Positions 16,964 through 25,294 of a DNA stretch of 49,610 bases are shown piece after piece; positions within the stretch are counted from its first letter, which is position 1; the number at the start of each line of letters is the position of its first letter. A model generated the notes under the pieces. That model saw nothing but the letters and a program-made list of their open reading frames with translations, made no database searches and was not told where the DNA came from. Position numbers and translations under genes: made by a program. The stretch is from Acetobacteraceae bacterium (lineage in GTDB: Bacteria; Pseudomonadota; Alphaproteobacteria; Acetobacterales; Acetobacteraceae), in assembly GCA_003137135.1 (NCBI GenBank), contig PLFB01000131.1, forward strand, positions 46,900 through 96,509, read 5' to 3'.

Positions 16964-17277
16964 GGGTTTCCTCGGTTTTGGGGTTGTTAACGTATTAAGG
17001 CGATAATTGACATATGCGTTAACCACGGACAATCAGGCTCCGGCGTTTTACCGGATCGCGGCTGTGATTTTAACGGTACTATTGAGAAGTTTGTTTTTAA
17101 GCTTCAAAGTTTTAGAGGCAGACAGGTTAAAAAGTAGTCAGGGATTTCGCGCTGTCGTGAGGCTAATTGCCGGATTTTGGCGGTGGAGCGGCCAGACGAA
17201 GGGGTCTCAACGCCCGGAGAATAGAGGGTTTTTTGTTCTTTTTATTAAAAATACGCGCTTGCTTGGCTTTTGGTGAG
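16964..17277. other. Intergenic region between yceI-like gene and lrgB-like gene
   Basis: AT-richer than its surroundings, with the yceI-like promoter presumably near 16970-17060. The part next to the lrgB-like stop (17205-17268) is a decayed half of the two-hairpin element. No gene is supported. Confidence 0.5.
17205..17268 (-). repeat. Two-hairpin element, decayed half copy
   Basis: Read on the reverse strand it begins AAGCAAGCGCG, then a TATTTTTAATAAAAAG hairpin, then CAAAAAACCCTCTATTC. This matches the half-element layout at 3292 and 5553. It lies directly downstream of the lrgB-like stop codon and could terminate that operon. Confidence 0.6.
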
Positions 17278-18012
17278 CTAGAACCCGAACAGCCTGACCA
17301 GTATCGGCAGGGCCAAGGAGGTCACGATGCCGTTCAGGCCGATGGCCAGGCCGCCGAAGGCGCCGGCGGTTTCGTTGAGGCGGAGCATTTGGGAGGTGGC
17401 GAGGCCGTGCGCGGCGGTGCCGGCGGCGAGGCCTTGGGCACGCCAGTCTTTGATGCGGGCGAGGCGGAAGATTGTGGTGCAGATGAGGGTGCCGAAGATG
17501 CCGGTGATCATGACGAACACCGCGGTGAGGGGCGGCTGGCCGCCGAGGTTTTGGGCGATGCCCATGGCGATGGGGGTGGTGACGGATTTGGGGCCCAGGG
17601 AGATGATGACCTGATGTGAGGCGCCGAGGGCGCGGGCGATGAGCATCGCGGAGGTGGCGGCGGCGACGGAGCCGGCGGAGAGGGAGATGATGATGGCGAA
17701 AAAGTTGCGTTTGATGGTTTCGAAGTTGGCATACATGGGGATGGCGAGGGCGACGGTGGCGGGGCCGAGGAGGAAGTGGACGTATTGGGCGCCGTTGAAA
17801 TAGGCGGCGTACGGGGTCTGAGTGATCAGGAGGGCGGCAGCGAGGATGACGATGGAGATGACGGTGGGGTTGGAAATGGCTCTGTGGCCGGCGCGGGCGT
17901 CTATGAGGCAGGCGAGTTCCCAGGTGCAGAGGGTGGCGGTGAGGCCGAGGAGAGGTTGGGTCTGCAGGTAGGCCCAGACGTGGAAGAAGGGCAGCGGGAG
18001 AAGTTTATGCAT
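17278..18012 (-). CDS. LrgB family membrane protein
   Basis: 244 residues, very hydrophobic, with about six to eight predicted membrane helices. The family hallmark SLGPKSVTTPIAMGIA is intact, as is the C-terminal GTAAHGLATSQMLRLNETAGA stretch in shortened form. LrgB/CidB proteins act with small LrgA/CidA holin-like partners in murein-hydrolase control and in organic acid transport. Its start overlaps the lrgA-like gene by 8 bases, so the two form an operon. Confidence 0.93.
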   Translation of the reverse strand: MHKLLPLPFFHVWAYLQTQPLLGLTATLCTWELACLIDARAGHRAISNPTVISIVILAAALLITQTPYAAYFNGAQYVHFLLGPATVALAIPMYANFETIKRNFFAIIISLSAGSVAAATSAMLIARALGASHQVIISLGPKSVTTPIAMGIAQNLGGQPPLTAVFVMITGIFGTLICTTIFRLARIKDWRAQGLAAGTAAHGLATSQMLRLNETAGAFGGLAIGLNGIVTSLALPILVRLFGF

Positions 18013-18346
18013 TTGGCTTGGCCAATTTTTGCATCAGGGCGCCGGTGACGGCGAGGCCCAAAATGGTGGAGACGGGGATGGCGATGGCGATGGCGATGGC
18101 GTTGGCGCGCAGTTCCTGAAGTTCCGTGACGACGCCGACGCCGGCGGGGACGAAGAGCAGGCCGAGATACTTTAGGAACCCGTTGGCGGTTTCGTGCAGG
18201 ATTTGGCCGGGGCCGCCACGCCAGACGAGGAGCGCAAGAAGTAAGACGAGGCCCATGACGGGGCCGGGGATGGGCAGGCCGAGGGCTTGCTGGACCACTG
18301 TGCCGGCGAGTTGGCAGAGCAGCAGAATCGTGAACGCGCGAACCAT
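18005..18346 (-). CDS. CidA/LrgA family holin-like protein
   Basis: 113 residues with four hydrophobic segments. The family pattern PIPGPVMGLVLLLALL and LLFVPAGVGVV is clear. It precedes and overlaps the lrgB-like gene. A hexanucleotide repeat (about four GATGGC units on the forward strand, near 18078-18101) encodes alternating Ala-Ile after RAN. Changes in repeat number would lengthen or shorten the helix without shifting the frame. Confidence 0.9.
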   Translation of the reverse strand: MVRAFTILLLCQLAGTVVQQALGLPIPGPVMGLVLLLALLVWRGGPGQILHETANGFLKYLGLLFVPAGVGVVTELQELRANAIAIAIAIPVSTILGLAVTGALMQKLAKPNA

Positions 18347-18420
18347 TTGGCCTTCCTACATGATGCGAGATAGTGAACCACGGCGCTTGCGGTTTCGGCA
18401 AAGGTGCACGAGTTGAGTCT

Positions 18421-18432
18421 GACAAATTTGTC
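18421..18432. promoter_or_regulatory. Perfect 12-base palindrome, possible operator
   Basis: GACAAATTTGTC lies between the divergent lrgA-like and dehydrogenase genes, 14 bases before the TTG start of the latter. Its symmetry and position suit a dimeric repressor, but no regulator gene is adjacent. Confidence 0.4.
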
Positions 18433-18446
18433 GGTGAGGAAACGCT

Positions 18447-19286
18447 TTGAGTTTTAATCTTGCGGGCGCGGTAGCGGTGCTGACGGGGGCAGGCGGCGGC
18501 ATGGGGGCTGAATTGGCGGTGCAGTTGGCCGCCAAGGGAACGAATTTGGCGCTGGTTGATCGTGATGGGGAGGGGCTGAGGGCGACGGCCGCGAGGATTG
18601 CGGGTGGCGTGAAGGTAAGTACGCATGTGATGGATGTATCTGATGCAAGCGCGATTGAGGCGTTTCCGGCTACGGTGTTGGAAGCGCATGGGCGGGTGAG
18701 CGTGTTGATCAGCAACGCGGGCGTGGCGTTGGCGGGGACATTTGAGCAGGCCTCCCTGGCGGATTTTGAGTGGTTGATGAACATCAATTTTTGGGGCGGG
18801 GTGAGGCTGACGCATGCGTTCTTGCCGGCGTTGCGCCGTGAGAGGATGGCGCAGATCATGCTGGTTTCGAGCGTGTTTGGGCTGATCGGGCCACCGGGGC
18901 AGACAGCCTATTCGGCGAGCAAGTTCGCTTTGCGCGGGTTTGGGGAGGCGCTGCGGCATGAGTTGGCGCAGAGCGGGATTGGGGTGACGATCGTGCATCC
19001 GGGCGGGGTGAATACGAATATCGCGCGGTCGGCGCGAATTGGGGAGAAGATGGATTCTCGGGCGGCGCTCGCCGGGGTGGCCCTGTTTCAAAAGATGCTG
19101 AAAACCTAGCCGGATAAGGCGGCGCGCCGGATGCTGGTGGGACTTGAGCGGCGGGAGAAGCGGGTGCTGATTGGGGCTGATGCCTACCAGATTGATGCGA
19201 TTCAGCGCGTTATGCCGGTGGGATATTGGAGGGTGATTGGCCGCGGTGTGGGCCAGCTTGATGCGGTGACCAAGGCGGAGGTTTGA
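18447..19286 (+). pseudogene. Short-chain dehydrogenase with in-frame TAG at 19107
   Basis: TTG 18447 follows a GAGGAA ribosome site. The first 220 residues are a classical SDR: nucleotide-binding TGAGGGMG, LISNAG, Ser in LVSS, and YSASK (catalytic Tyr and Lys). An amber codon at 19107-19109 ends translation after MLKT. The same frame then continues without any shift for 58 more codons (PDKAARRMLVGLERREKR onward) to TGA at 19284-19286, with normal family C-terminal sequence. A single C-to-A change in a TCG codon would explain it. The shortened protein keeps its catalytic residues but loses the end of the substrate-binding region, so function is uncertain. The hydrolase gene begins 12 bases after the original stop, suggesting one operon. 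Confidence 0.88.
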
Positions 19287-19298
19287 GGGGAAGAGTTA

Positions 19299-20186
19299 AT
19301 GGTTAGCTGGCAGTCCAAGGTGGTGAATCCGATTTTGCGTTTTCAGGTCAAACGCCGGCTGCGGAAGGCAACGAGCGCCGCGGCGGTGCGTAAGATTTTT
19401 GGCGCGCGGATGCCGCCGCCGCACGGGGTTTCTTATCGGCAGGACGTGGTGGGCGGTGTGGTGGGGGAGTGGGTGGAAAGTCAGCGCGAAGCGCAGGGGA
19501 CGATGCTCTATCTGCATGGCGGTGGCTACTTGGCCTGCTCGCCGCGGACGCATCGGCCGTTGACGGCGGGATTTGCGCTGCGGGGGATGAGAGTGTTTGC
19601 GCCGGATTATCGGTTGGCGCCCGAAAATCCGTTTCCGGCGGCGGTGGATGATGCGTTGGCGGTGTATAAGGGGATGCTGGAACGTGGAGTCTTCCCGGCG
19701 GAACTTGTGGTGTGCGGGGATTCGGCCGGCGGCGGGTTGAGCTTGGCGCTGATTCTGGCGCTGAAGGCGGCCGGGTTGCCGTTGCCGGCGAGCTTGCAAC
19801 TGTTTTCGCCATGGACGGATTTGGCGCTGACGGGCGGAACGTTGAAGACGAATTTTCGAAGCGAGGTGGTCCTGGATGCGGAGACTTTGCCGCTGGCCGC
19901 GTCGGCATATGCGGTGGGGGCGGATACCGTGGACCCTCTGATTTCGCCGCTTTATGGGGATTTGGCTGGGTTGCCGCCGATGTTTATCGCGGCGAGCGCA
20001 GTGGAAATATTGTTGGATGATTCGCGGCGGCTGGCGGCGCACGCCGGGGAAGCGGGCGTGGCGGTAACGTTGAAAATCTGGGATGGGATGCCGCATGCTT
20101 GGCCGCTGTTTCAGTTTTTGCTGCCAGAGGGGCGGGAGGCGCTTGATGAGGCCGCGGCGTTCGCGAGACGGAATTTTCGCGCTTAG
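19299..20186 (+). CDS. Alpha/beta hydrolase, hormone-sensitive lipase (HSL) family
   Basis: 295 residues. The HSL oxyanion motif HGGGY is near residue 73, the nucleophile elbow GDSAGGG has Ser near 142, an acidic residue lies in EILLDDS near 238, and His in MPHAWP is near 266, giving a full catalytic set. DYRLAPENPFPAAVDD is the usual family signature. It should hydrolyse short to medium acyl esters in the cytoplasm. It follows the dehydrogenase by 12 bases, an arrangement suggesting that both act on one small-molecule pathway, which cannot be named from sequence. Confidence 0.93.
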   Translation: MVSWQSKVVNPILRFQVKRRLRKATSAAAVRKIFGARMPPPHGVSYRQDVVGGVVGEWVESQREAQGTMLYLHGGGYLACSPRTHRPLTAGFALRGMRVFAPDYRLAPENPFPAAVDDALAVYKGMLERGVFPAELVVCGDSAGGGLSLALILALKAAGLPLPASLQLFSPWTDLALTGGTLKTNFRSEVVLDAETLPLAASAYAVGADTVDPLISPLYGDLAGLPPMFIAASAVEILLDDSRRLAAHAGEAGVAVTLKIWDGMPHAWPLFQFLLPEGREALDEAAAFARRNFRA

Positions 20187-20192
20187 GGGCGG

Positions 20193-20260
20193 TGGAAAGG
20201 AAGGTAAGGACTTATTTTTGTGAACAAAAAGCAGCAAAAAAACTTTTTTTGGTATATGGG
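20193..20260. repeat. Two-hairpin element, half copy downstream of the hydrolase
   Basis: It begins GAAAGGAAGGTAAGGAC, like copy 28329, then has a TTTTTGTGAACAAAAA hairpin followed by GCAGCAAAAAAACTTTTTTTGG. It starts 7 bases after the hydrolase stop, so it may serve as a terminator. The inward-facing second half is missing. Confidence 0.6.
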
Positions 20261-20428
20261 AGGCGTGGCCGCGCGGGTGGCAAAGTCCGGCGGCAATGCA
20301 TAGTTTCGGCGGTTTGGCCCAACAGAGCTTCTTGCTTTTGAGGGTTGCGCTGGAGTGACGGGGCGGGTAAAGGCTGCGGCTTTGCCGCCGGTCGGGATCG
20401 GGGGCGCGAGATGCATGGAGTTTGTGAC

Positions 20429-20656
20429 GTGAAGCCGAATATCCACCCGGAATACCATGAGATCAATATCATCATGACCGATGGCACCGAGTTCAAGACG
20501 ATGTCTTGCATGGGGAAGGCCGGGGATACGCTGCGGCTGGATATCGACCCAAAGTCTCATCCGGCTTGGACGGGCGTGCAGCGCATGGTGGATTCGGGCG
20601 GCCAGGTGGCTAAGTTCAATAAGAAGTTTGCTTCGATTGGCCAGCGCACGAAGTAA
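20429..20656 (+). CDS. rpmE: 50S ribosomal protein L31
   Basis: 75 residues from GTG 20429, which has GGAG 9 bases upstream and gives the standard N-terminus [15 protein letters not shown] 20411 or an upstream start would add residues not found in the family. [26 protein letters not shown] and [11 protein letters not shown] are diagnostic. It lacks the paired cysteines of zinc-binding L31, so it is the zinc-free form usual in Alphaproteobacteria. It is a structural protein of the large ribosomal subunit. Confidence 0.95.
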   Translation: MKPNIHPEYHEINIIMTDGTEFKTMSCMGKAGDTLRLDIDPKSHPAWTGVQRMVDSGGQVAKFNKKFASIGQRTK

Positions 20657-20778
20657 GGCCAGAGGGCGCTACGCCAAACTTGCATATTATGCCGTCGTTG
20701 CGGACGGGATTGGGTCGGACTTAACGCGGCTTGGTATGACGCGGTGTGGTTGATTTTCGCGGTTGCGACGATTCGGCG

Positions 20779-22293
20779 TCAGTAGTTTGTGCGGATGTTT
20801 TCTTTGCCGATGAGCTGGCCGTTTTTTAATTCCATGGCCCGGTGGGCTAGCGATGCCATGACGTCCTGGTTGTGGGTGACGAGCAGATAGGCGAGCTTAT
20901 GGGTTTGCTGGAGGCGTTGCAGCAGTCCAATGATTTCGGATTGGGACGATGCATCGAGCGCGCTCGTGGGTTCGTCCAGGATCAGGATTTTGGGGCGCAG
21001 GATGAGGACGCGGGCGATGCCGGCGCGCTGGCGCTCGCCGCCAGATAGTTCGTGTGGGAATTTGGTTTGCGTGGCGGCGGGCAGGCCGGCTTCCTGCATG
21101 GCGGCGCTGATCCGGGTGGCTCGCTGCTGACTGTTGAGGGACGGCGCATGGATGTCCAGCGCCTCGCCGACGATTTGTGAGACGGTTAGGCGCGGGGAGA
21201 GGCTGGTGAAGGGATCCTGGAAGACGATCTGGAGGTTCGCGCGGGATTTGCGGCGTTCCGCCGCGGACAGTGTGGCGAGGTCGATGCCGTTGAGGAGGAT
21301 TTGGCCCTGACATTTGAGTAAGCCGAGAAGCGCAAGGGCGAGGGTGGATTTGCCGGCGCCGGATTCGCCGATGATGCCGAGCGTTTCACCGGCGTGAAGG
21401 TCGAACGAGATGTTTGTTAGTACCGGAGCCGCTATGTGTGAGCGGCGAAAAACGCCTTTTGAGATGGTGAATTGTACTGTGAGATTTTGGGCGCGCAGGA
21501 TGAACGGGCCCGGTTTGGCGGGTGGGCTTGGGGGTAGTGAGCAGGCGGCGAGGAGACGCTTCGTTTGGGGGTGGGAGGGGGTGGAAAAAATCGATGGGGT
21601 TGCGCCGGCTTCAACGATGCGGCCTTGGTGCATGATGAGAATGCGCGAGGTGTGACGCTGGGCCAACGCTAGGTCGTGGGTGATGAGGAGAAGCGCTGCG
21701 CCGCGGTGGCTGCGGATTTTTTCGAGCACGTCGAGGACTTGCGATTGGCGCGCGCGGTCGAGGGCGGAGGTGGGTTCGTCCGCGATGATGAGTTTGGGGT
21801 TGTTGGCGATGGCCATGGCGATCAGGATTCTTTGGCGCTCGCCGCCCGAGAGCATGTGGGGGTAGGCGGCAAAAATGCGGTCGGGGTGATCGATGCCGGC
21901 TTCGGCCAGGATGGCGTTGATCGTGGCGCGGCTTGGTTTTGCGGCGGAATGCAGACGAATTGATTCGGCGACGTGGCGGCCGATGGTTTGCAGGGGGTTG
22001 AGGGCGGCTAGAGGTTCTTGAAAAATAATGCTGGCGGTGCGGCCACGGAGGCGGCGAAGGGTTGCGGGGGATGCAGCAGCGATGTTGACGCCGTCGAGCG
22101 TGATGGTTCCGGTGACGCGGGTGACGCCGGCGGGAAGCAGATTGAGCAAGGCGAGCGCGGTTAGGGTTTTGCCGGCGCCGCTTTGACCGGCGATCGTTAC
22201 GGATTCGGAGGCGGAAAGCGTGAAGGACGCATTGTCGATCAGGGTACCCAAGCGCGATGAAAGAGTGAGGTTCTGGACGCTCAGGAGTGTCAA
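20779..22293 (-). CDS. yejF: ABC transporter ATP-binding protein, YejF-like (two ATPase domains)
   Basis: 504 residues from TTG 22293. The open frame extends to 22581, but those codons overlap yejE and look like shadow sequence. Two fused nucleotide-binding domains are present: Walker A GQSGAGKT near 36-43 and GESGAGKS near 310, each followed by LSGGERQR, a DEPTSALD Walker B and a switch His (ITHD, VTHN). This is the layout of YejF, the ATPase of the YejABEF oligopeptide/microcin C importer. The TTG overlaps the yejE stop (TTGA), so the two are coupled. Confidence 0.92.
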   Translation of the reverse strand: MTLLSVQNLTLSSRLGTLIDNASFTLSASESVTIAGQSGAGKTLTALALLNLLPAGVTRVTGTITLDGVNIAAASPATLRRLRGRTASIIFQEPLAALNPLQTIGRHVAESIRLHSAAKPSRATINAILAEAGIDHPDRIFAAYPHMLSGGERQRILIAMAIANNPKLIIADEPTSALDRARQSQVLDVLEKIRSHRGAALLLITHDLALAQRHTSRILIMHQGRIVEAGATPSIFSTPSHPQTKRLLAACSLPPSPPAKPGPFILRAQNLTVQFTISKGVFRRSHIAAPVLTNISFDLHAGETLGIIGESGAGKSTLALALLGLLKCQGQILLNGIDLATLSAAERRKSRANLQIVFQDPFTSLSPRLTVSQIVGEALDIHAPSLNSQQRATRISAAMQEAGLPAATQTKFPHELSGGERQRAGIARVLILRPKILILDEPTSALDASSQSEIIGLLQRLQQTHKLAYLLVTHNQDVMASLAHRAMELKNGQLIGKENIRTNY

Positions 22294-23306
22294 ATTGTTC
22301 TTCGGAATTTTGGCGTATTGCGCAAAGCGCCGCCGAGGCTGATGAGGAGTGTGAGGAGGCCGCCGAGCGCGACGAAAATGGTGATGCCGAGCCACGGGGC
22401 TTGGGGATTGTCTTTGGCTTGCAGCAAAAGCTCGCCGAGGGAGGGGCTGCCGGGTTTCTGGCCGAAACCGAGGAAGTCGAGGCCGGTGAGAAGGATGATC
22501 GATTCGGCAAAGATAAATGGCAAGAAGGTGAAGACGGCGACCATGGCGTTGGGCAGGATATGGCGGCGGATGATGTGCCAATGGGGTGCGCCGAGTGCCT
22601 GGGCGGCCCGGACGTAGTCGAGGTTTCTGGTGCGCAGCGATTCGGCGCGAACGCGGGATGCGAGGGTCAGCCAGGAAAACAGCAAAAGAAAAACGAAGAG
22701 CGACCAGAGGCTGGGCGTGAAAATACTGGCCAGGATGATGATGAGAAAAAATTGCGGGATGCCGGACCAGATTTCTGTGGCGCGCTGCAGAAGCAGGTCG
22801 GTTTTACCGCCGTAATAGCCTTGGACGGCACCGGCGAGCGTGCCGAGAGCGGCGGCGGCGAGGGTGATGGCGAAGCCGTAGAGGCAGGAGATGCGCAACG
22901 CATAGACGGTCTGCGCCAGCACGTCACGGGAGTCGCCGTCTGTCCCTAGCCAGTCTTGCGGTGATGGGGGTGATGGGGCGGTTTTGGCGTGCCAGACCAT
23001 GGTGTCGTATCGGTACGGGATGAGGGGCCAGATGATGCGACCGTGGGCGGTGATCGCGGCGATGGTTTCAGGATTGCCATAGTCGGCGAGGGTGGGAAGG
23101 AATGTTGGGCCAAAGGTGCGGCCGGAGAGGTTCTGGAACACCGGCAAAAAAATCTGGCCGCGGTAGGTGATGATGAGTGGACGGTCGTTGGCGATGAGGG
23201 GGGCTGCGAGGCTGACGGCTAGGGTGAGGCCTAGCGCGCATGCCAGGATTCGCGCGTACGGCGAGAGGCTCCTTTTTCTGGTGCTATGGTTGATGGTTGC
23301 GGGCAT
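22290..23306 (-). CDS. yejE: ABC transporter permease, YejE-like
   Basis: 338 residues. An N-terminal helix is followed by a periplasmic domain of about 100 residues containing the YejE-type PIPYRYDTM-like segment and WLGTDGDSRDVLAQ. A BPD_transp_1 permease domain follows, with the EAA-like loop ESLRTRNLDYVRAAQALGA contacting the ATPase. The protein is an inner-membrane channel half for peptide uptake. The partner permease yejB and binding protein yejA, usually directly upstream, are absent; the next reverse-strand gene upstream is a phage-type repressor. Confidence 0.93.
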   Translation of the reverse strand: MPATINHSTRKRSLSPYARILACALGLTLAVSLAAPLIANDRPLIITYRGQIFLPVFQNLSGRTFGPTFLPTLADYGNPETIAAITAHGRIIWPLIPYRYDTMVWHAKTAPSPPSPQDWLGTDGDSRDVLAQTVYALRISCLYGFAITLAAAALGTLAGAVQGYYGGKTDLLLQRATEIWSGIPQFFLIIILASIFTPSLWSLFVFLLLFSWLTLASRVRAESLRTRNLDYVRAAQALGAPHWHIIRRHILPNAMVAVFTFLPFIFAESIILLTGLDFLGFGQKPGSPSLGELLLQAKDNPQAPWLGITIFVALGGLLTLLISLGGALRNTPKFRRTI

Positions 23307-23656
23307 CGCCTCTCGATCTCTTTGCCGGAGAATAATGGAACATTGGGTGCGAGCAAGCAGCGGGACGGCCTTGTTTGGTTCTTTCGGTTTGATCGTCTGA
23401 AGCCCTATCCTGACACTGGGATATAGCTGTCAGCTCAGTGGAGCAGCGCAAGTTGTGTGCCGACGTTTGCCTGGGAGATTAATTAGGCAGGCGGACTGAC
23501 ATTTTTTTGTTACACCCAGGAGGGATCTCTCCGCATGCGCTTGCGCCGACGGCCCAGTTGCGATCAACGCATCAAATGTCCAGAAAGAAGCCGCAGAGTG
23601 TTTGAGATTTGAGCGGAACAGAAGATGTTTGGCCGAATTAACGTTTTATGTGGGCC
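23307..23656. other. Junction between host yejEF and the prophage
   Basis: No gene is supported, and no yejB remnant could be recognised on the reverse strand. The prophage left boundary should lie here or just beyond the repressor gene. An attachment site cannot be identified without the right end. Confidence 0.4.
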
Positions 23657-23989
23657 TTAGCTTCTCGCCAGACGCTTCGCTGTCATGTTCAGAAGTTTTC
23701 GGTCTTCGGTTGAGCAGGCGCGGTAGAGGCGGACCAAAGCCAACTCGTCGCCCTGCAGAGAGCCGGCTTCGCCCGAGACGAGATAGCCCAGGGACGTGTT
23801 CAGCACTTTGGCGATGCGCTCCATATTGTCGCGGACCTGCCCGGCGCGGTCTGTTTCCCACTGCGCGATGGCGGAGCGGGAGACGTTGAGCTTGGATGCG
23901 AATTCATCCTGGGTGAGATTTGCGGCGAGGCGAAGCGCCCGGATGCGGGCGCCTACGGATTCCGGGGGGGGCTGTTTTTTTACTGGCAT
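23657..23989 (-). CDS. Xre-family HTH regulator, probable prophage repressor
   Basis: 110 residues. The N-terminal two-thirds is a Cro/CI-type HTH: IRALRLAANLTQDEFASKLN, VSRSAIAQWETDRAG, then helices to LNTSLGYLVSGE. The C-terminal 35 residues are helical and charged, with no protease or dimerisation domain of the LexA type. It is divergent from the GcrA-like gene across a 100-base AT-rich gap, the usual layout of a lysogeny switch. It probably represses the early genes and its own promoter. Confidence 0.88.
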   Translation of the reverse strand: MPVKKQPPPESVGARIRALRLAANLTQDEFASKLNVSRSAIAQWETDRAGQVRDNMERIAKVLNTSLGYLVSGEAGSLQGDELALVRLYRACSTEDRKLLNMTAKRLARS

Positions 23990-24022
23990 GAAGGGAATCT
24001 AACATGGTTTTTGAACCAACAC

Positions 24023-24055
24023 TATCTTAGTATTATTGACAAATACAGTTAGATA
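24023..24055. promoter_or_regulatory. Operator-like dyad in the divergent switch region
   Basis: TATCTTAGTATT is mirrored imperfectly by AATACAGTTAGATA about 7 bases on. The surrounding 23990-24089 is much more AT-rich than its flanks and includes TTGACA and TATAAT strings. Their 12-base spacing is too short for a normal sigma-70 pair, so the actual promoter is unresolved. Confidence 0.45.
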
Positions 24056-24089
24056 TAATACCACTCTGTCTGCAACTAGGGAGGCGATC

Positions 24090-24377
24090 ATGCCCACAGC
24101 CAGGCTTTGGACCGCACAGGCCGACGTGACCATCAAAAATATGCGCGCTAACGGGCAAACCTGGGCGGCGATCGGCCGCAGCCTTGGGTTGTCCCGCAAT
24201 ACCGTGATCGAAAGAGGCCGACGATTGCGCGCCATGGCGCCTGGGAAGGCCGTCAAGGCGGCCGTCGTCAAACGTGTTTCCGACGATCCAAACCGGACGG
24301 CGCTGCCGGCGGGGCATCCGCTGACCTGGAAGATTCTAACATCAGAAGACTTTCCGGCTTACCAAAGTTTGCGATGA
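24090..24377 (+). CDS. GcrA-like small HTH protein
   Basis: 95 residues from ATG 24090, with AGGGAGG 6-7 bases upstream. The N-terminal 48 residues (WTAQADVTIKNMRANGQTW, then AAIGRSLGLSRNTVIERGRR) form a GcrA/resolvase-like helix-turn-helix. The C-terminal half is a linker ending in a PAGHPLTW motif that I recall from Acetobacteraceae phage proteins. As the first gene of the rightward phage strand opposite the repressor, it may play the Cro or early-activator role. Confidence 0.75.
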   Translation: MPTARLWTAQADVTIKNMRANGQTWAAIGRSLGLSRNTVIERGRRLRAMAPGKAVKAAVVKRVSDDPNRTALPAGHPLTWKILTSEDFPAYQSLR

Positions 24378-24739
24378 TGCCGCTGTTCAGCGTGCCGATT
24401 GGCTTGCGGTGGATGCAGCGGGCGGCTTGCTCATTGCGGCGTTCGGCGGGTTTGCGTCAACTTCAGTTTGTCAAATTAAGGCGACGGGCCTGATGGTCCG
24501 CGCATAGGCGGCAAGCTCAAGTTGTCAGCCGCGAAGCGGCGAGTGAGGCGGTTAATAAGCTCAATTTCATGTTGTTCCGAATTGGCGAGCAGTGTCGTCT
24601 CGGCTGCCGCCCGGCTAGCGCAAGCGGCCGCTCGCGGGAGACTAACATTTTTGGCAATGCGGTTTTAGGACCCGAACGGGCCATTTTTTGGTGGCTGGGG
24701 ACGGCGCGGCTGGACCATGGACCGGAAGGGAGATTTGAA
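24378..24739. other. Gap between GcrA-like and DUF6362-like genes
   Basis: No recognisable gene. A 39-codon frame at 24374-24493 overlaps the preceding stop in an ATGA fashion but has an Arg/Leu-rich, unconvincing product. The frame of the next gene is open back to 24569 without family sequence. Confidence 0.35.
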
Positions 24740-25276
24740 ATGGCGTCTGAAATGAGGCTTTGGCGATCGGGAGAGATTTTACAGTCCGGCATTCGCGAGG
24801 GGCAGCCGGCGGTGCGAGCGCCCATACATTTATTCAATGCCGAAAAAATTGTCCTGCGGCTCGAGGAGGCCGGCGCCACATTGTTGGCGCTACCGACGAC
24901 CGGGCCCACCACACGGCTGCGGCAGATGAAGTTCGATGTAGTGCAGACCGCGATGGACGCCTATGGCTGGGAGGCTGAACGGCTGCGTGCACCCGCGCCG
25001 GATGCCGCCGCGATTTCCGCGATGGACGAGGCCTTTGGATGGCTGGCGCTGATACCGGAGCCGAAATTCATGCTGCGGCGGATACTCGGCGCGCGCGCGC
25101 TGATCCACCCGTTGACGCGGCGCCATCTGTTTCCGTGGCGGCGATTGGCGGCGGCGCTGGGGGCGGACCACAAAACCGTGCAGCGATGGCATCGGGATGG
25201 GATCGAGCTCTTGCGGTTGCGGCTTGGAAGGTTCGACCCTGTCCAAGCGGGCGCGACTGCCGGATCACATCGTTAG
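24740..25276 (+). CDS. DUF6362-like phage protein
   Basis: 178 residues from ATG 24740, which follows AGGGAG at 8 bases; earlier starts add unrelated sequence. The core (RLEEAGATLLALP, TTRLRQMKFDVVQTAMDAYG, MDEAFGWLALIPE, then RRHLFPWRRLAAALGADHK and TVQRWHRDGIELL) matches the DUF6362 pattern as I recall it. The C-terminal region reads as a helix-turn-helix. The function of the family is not established. No other DNA-binding gene precedes terminase, so a small-terminase role is possible. Confidence 0.7.
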   Translation: MASEMRLWRSGEILQSGIREGQPAVRAPIHLFNAEKIVLRLEEAGATLLALPTTGPTTRLRQMKFDVVQTAMDAYGWEAERLRAPAPDAAAISAMDEAFGWLALIPEPKFMLRRILGARALIHPLTRRHLFPWRRLAAALGADHKTVQRWHRDGIELLRLRLGRFDPVQAGATAGSHR

Positions 25277-25294
25277 CTGGGTCCCGCTTCAGGT

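Noticed and set aside
18078-18101. GATGGC repeat in the lrgA-like gene as a phase-variation switch
   Set aside because: A six-base unit keeps the frame, and only about four units are present, so on/off switching is not expected.
24038-24060. TTGACA and TATAAT as a promoter for the GcrA-like gene
   Set aside because: Only 12 bases separate them, too few for a sigma-70 promoter.
24374-24493. 39-codon frame overlapping the GcrA-like stop (ATGA)
   Set aside because: The overlap is suggestive, but the product is Arg/Leu-rich without family resemblance, and a neighbouring frame is equally open.
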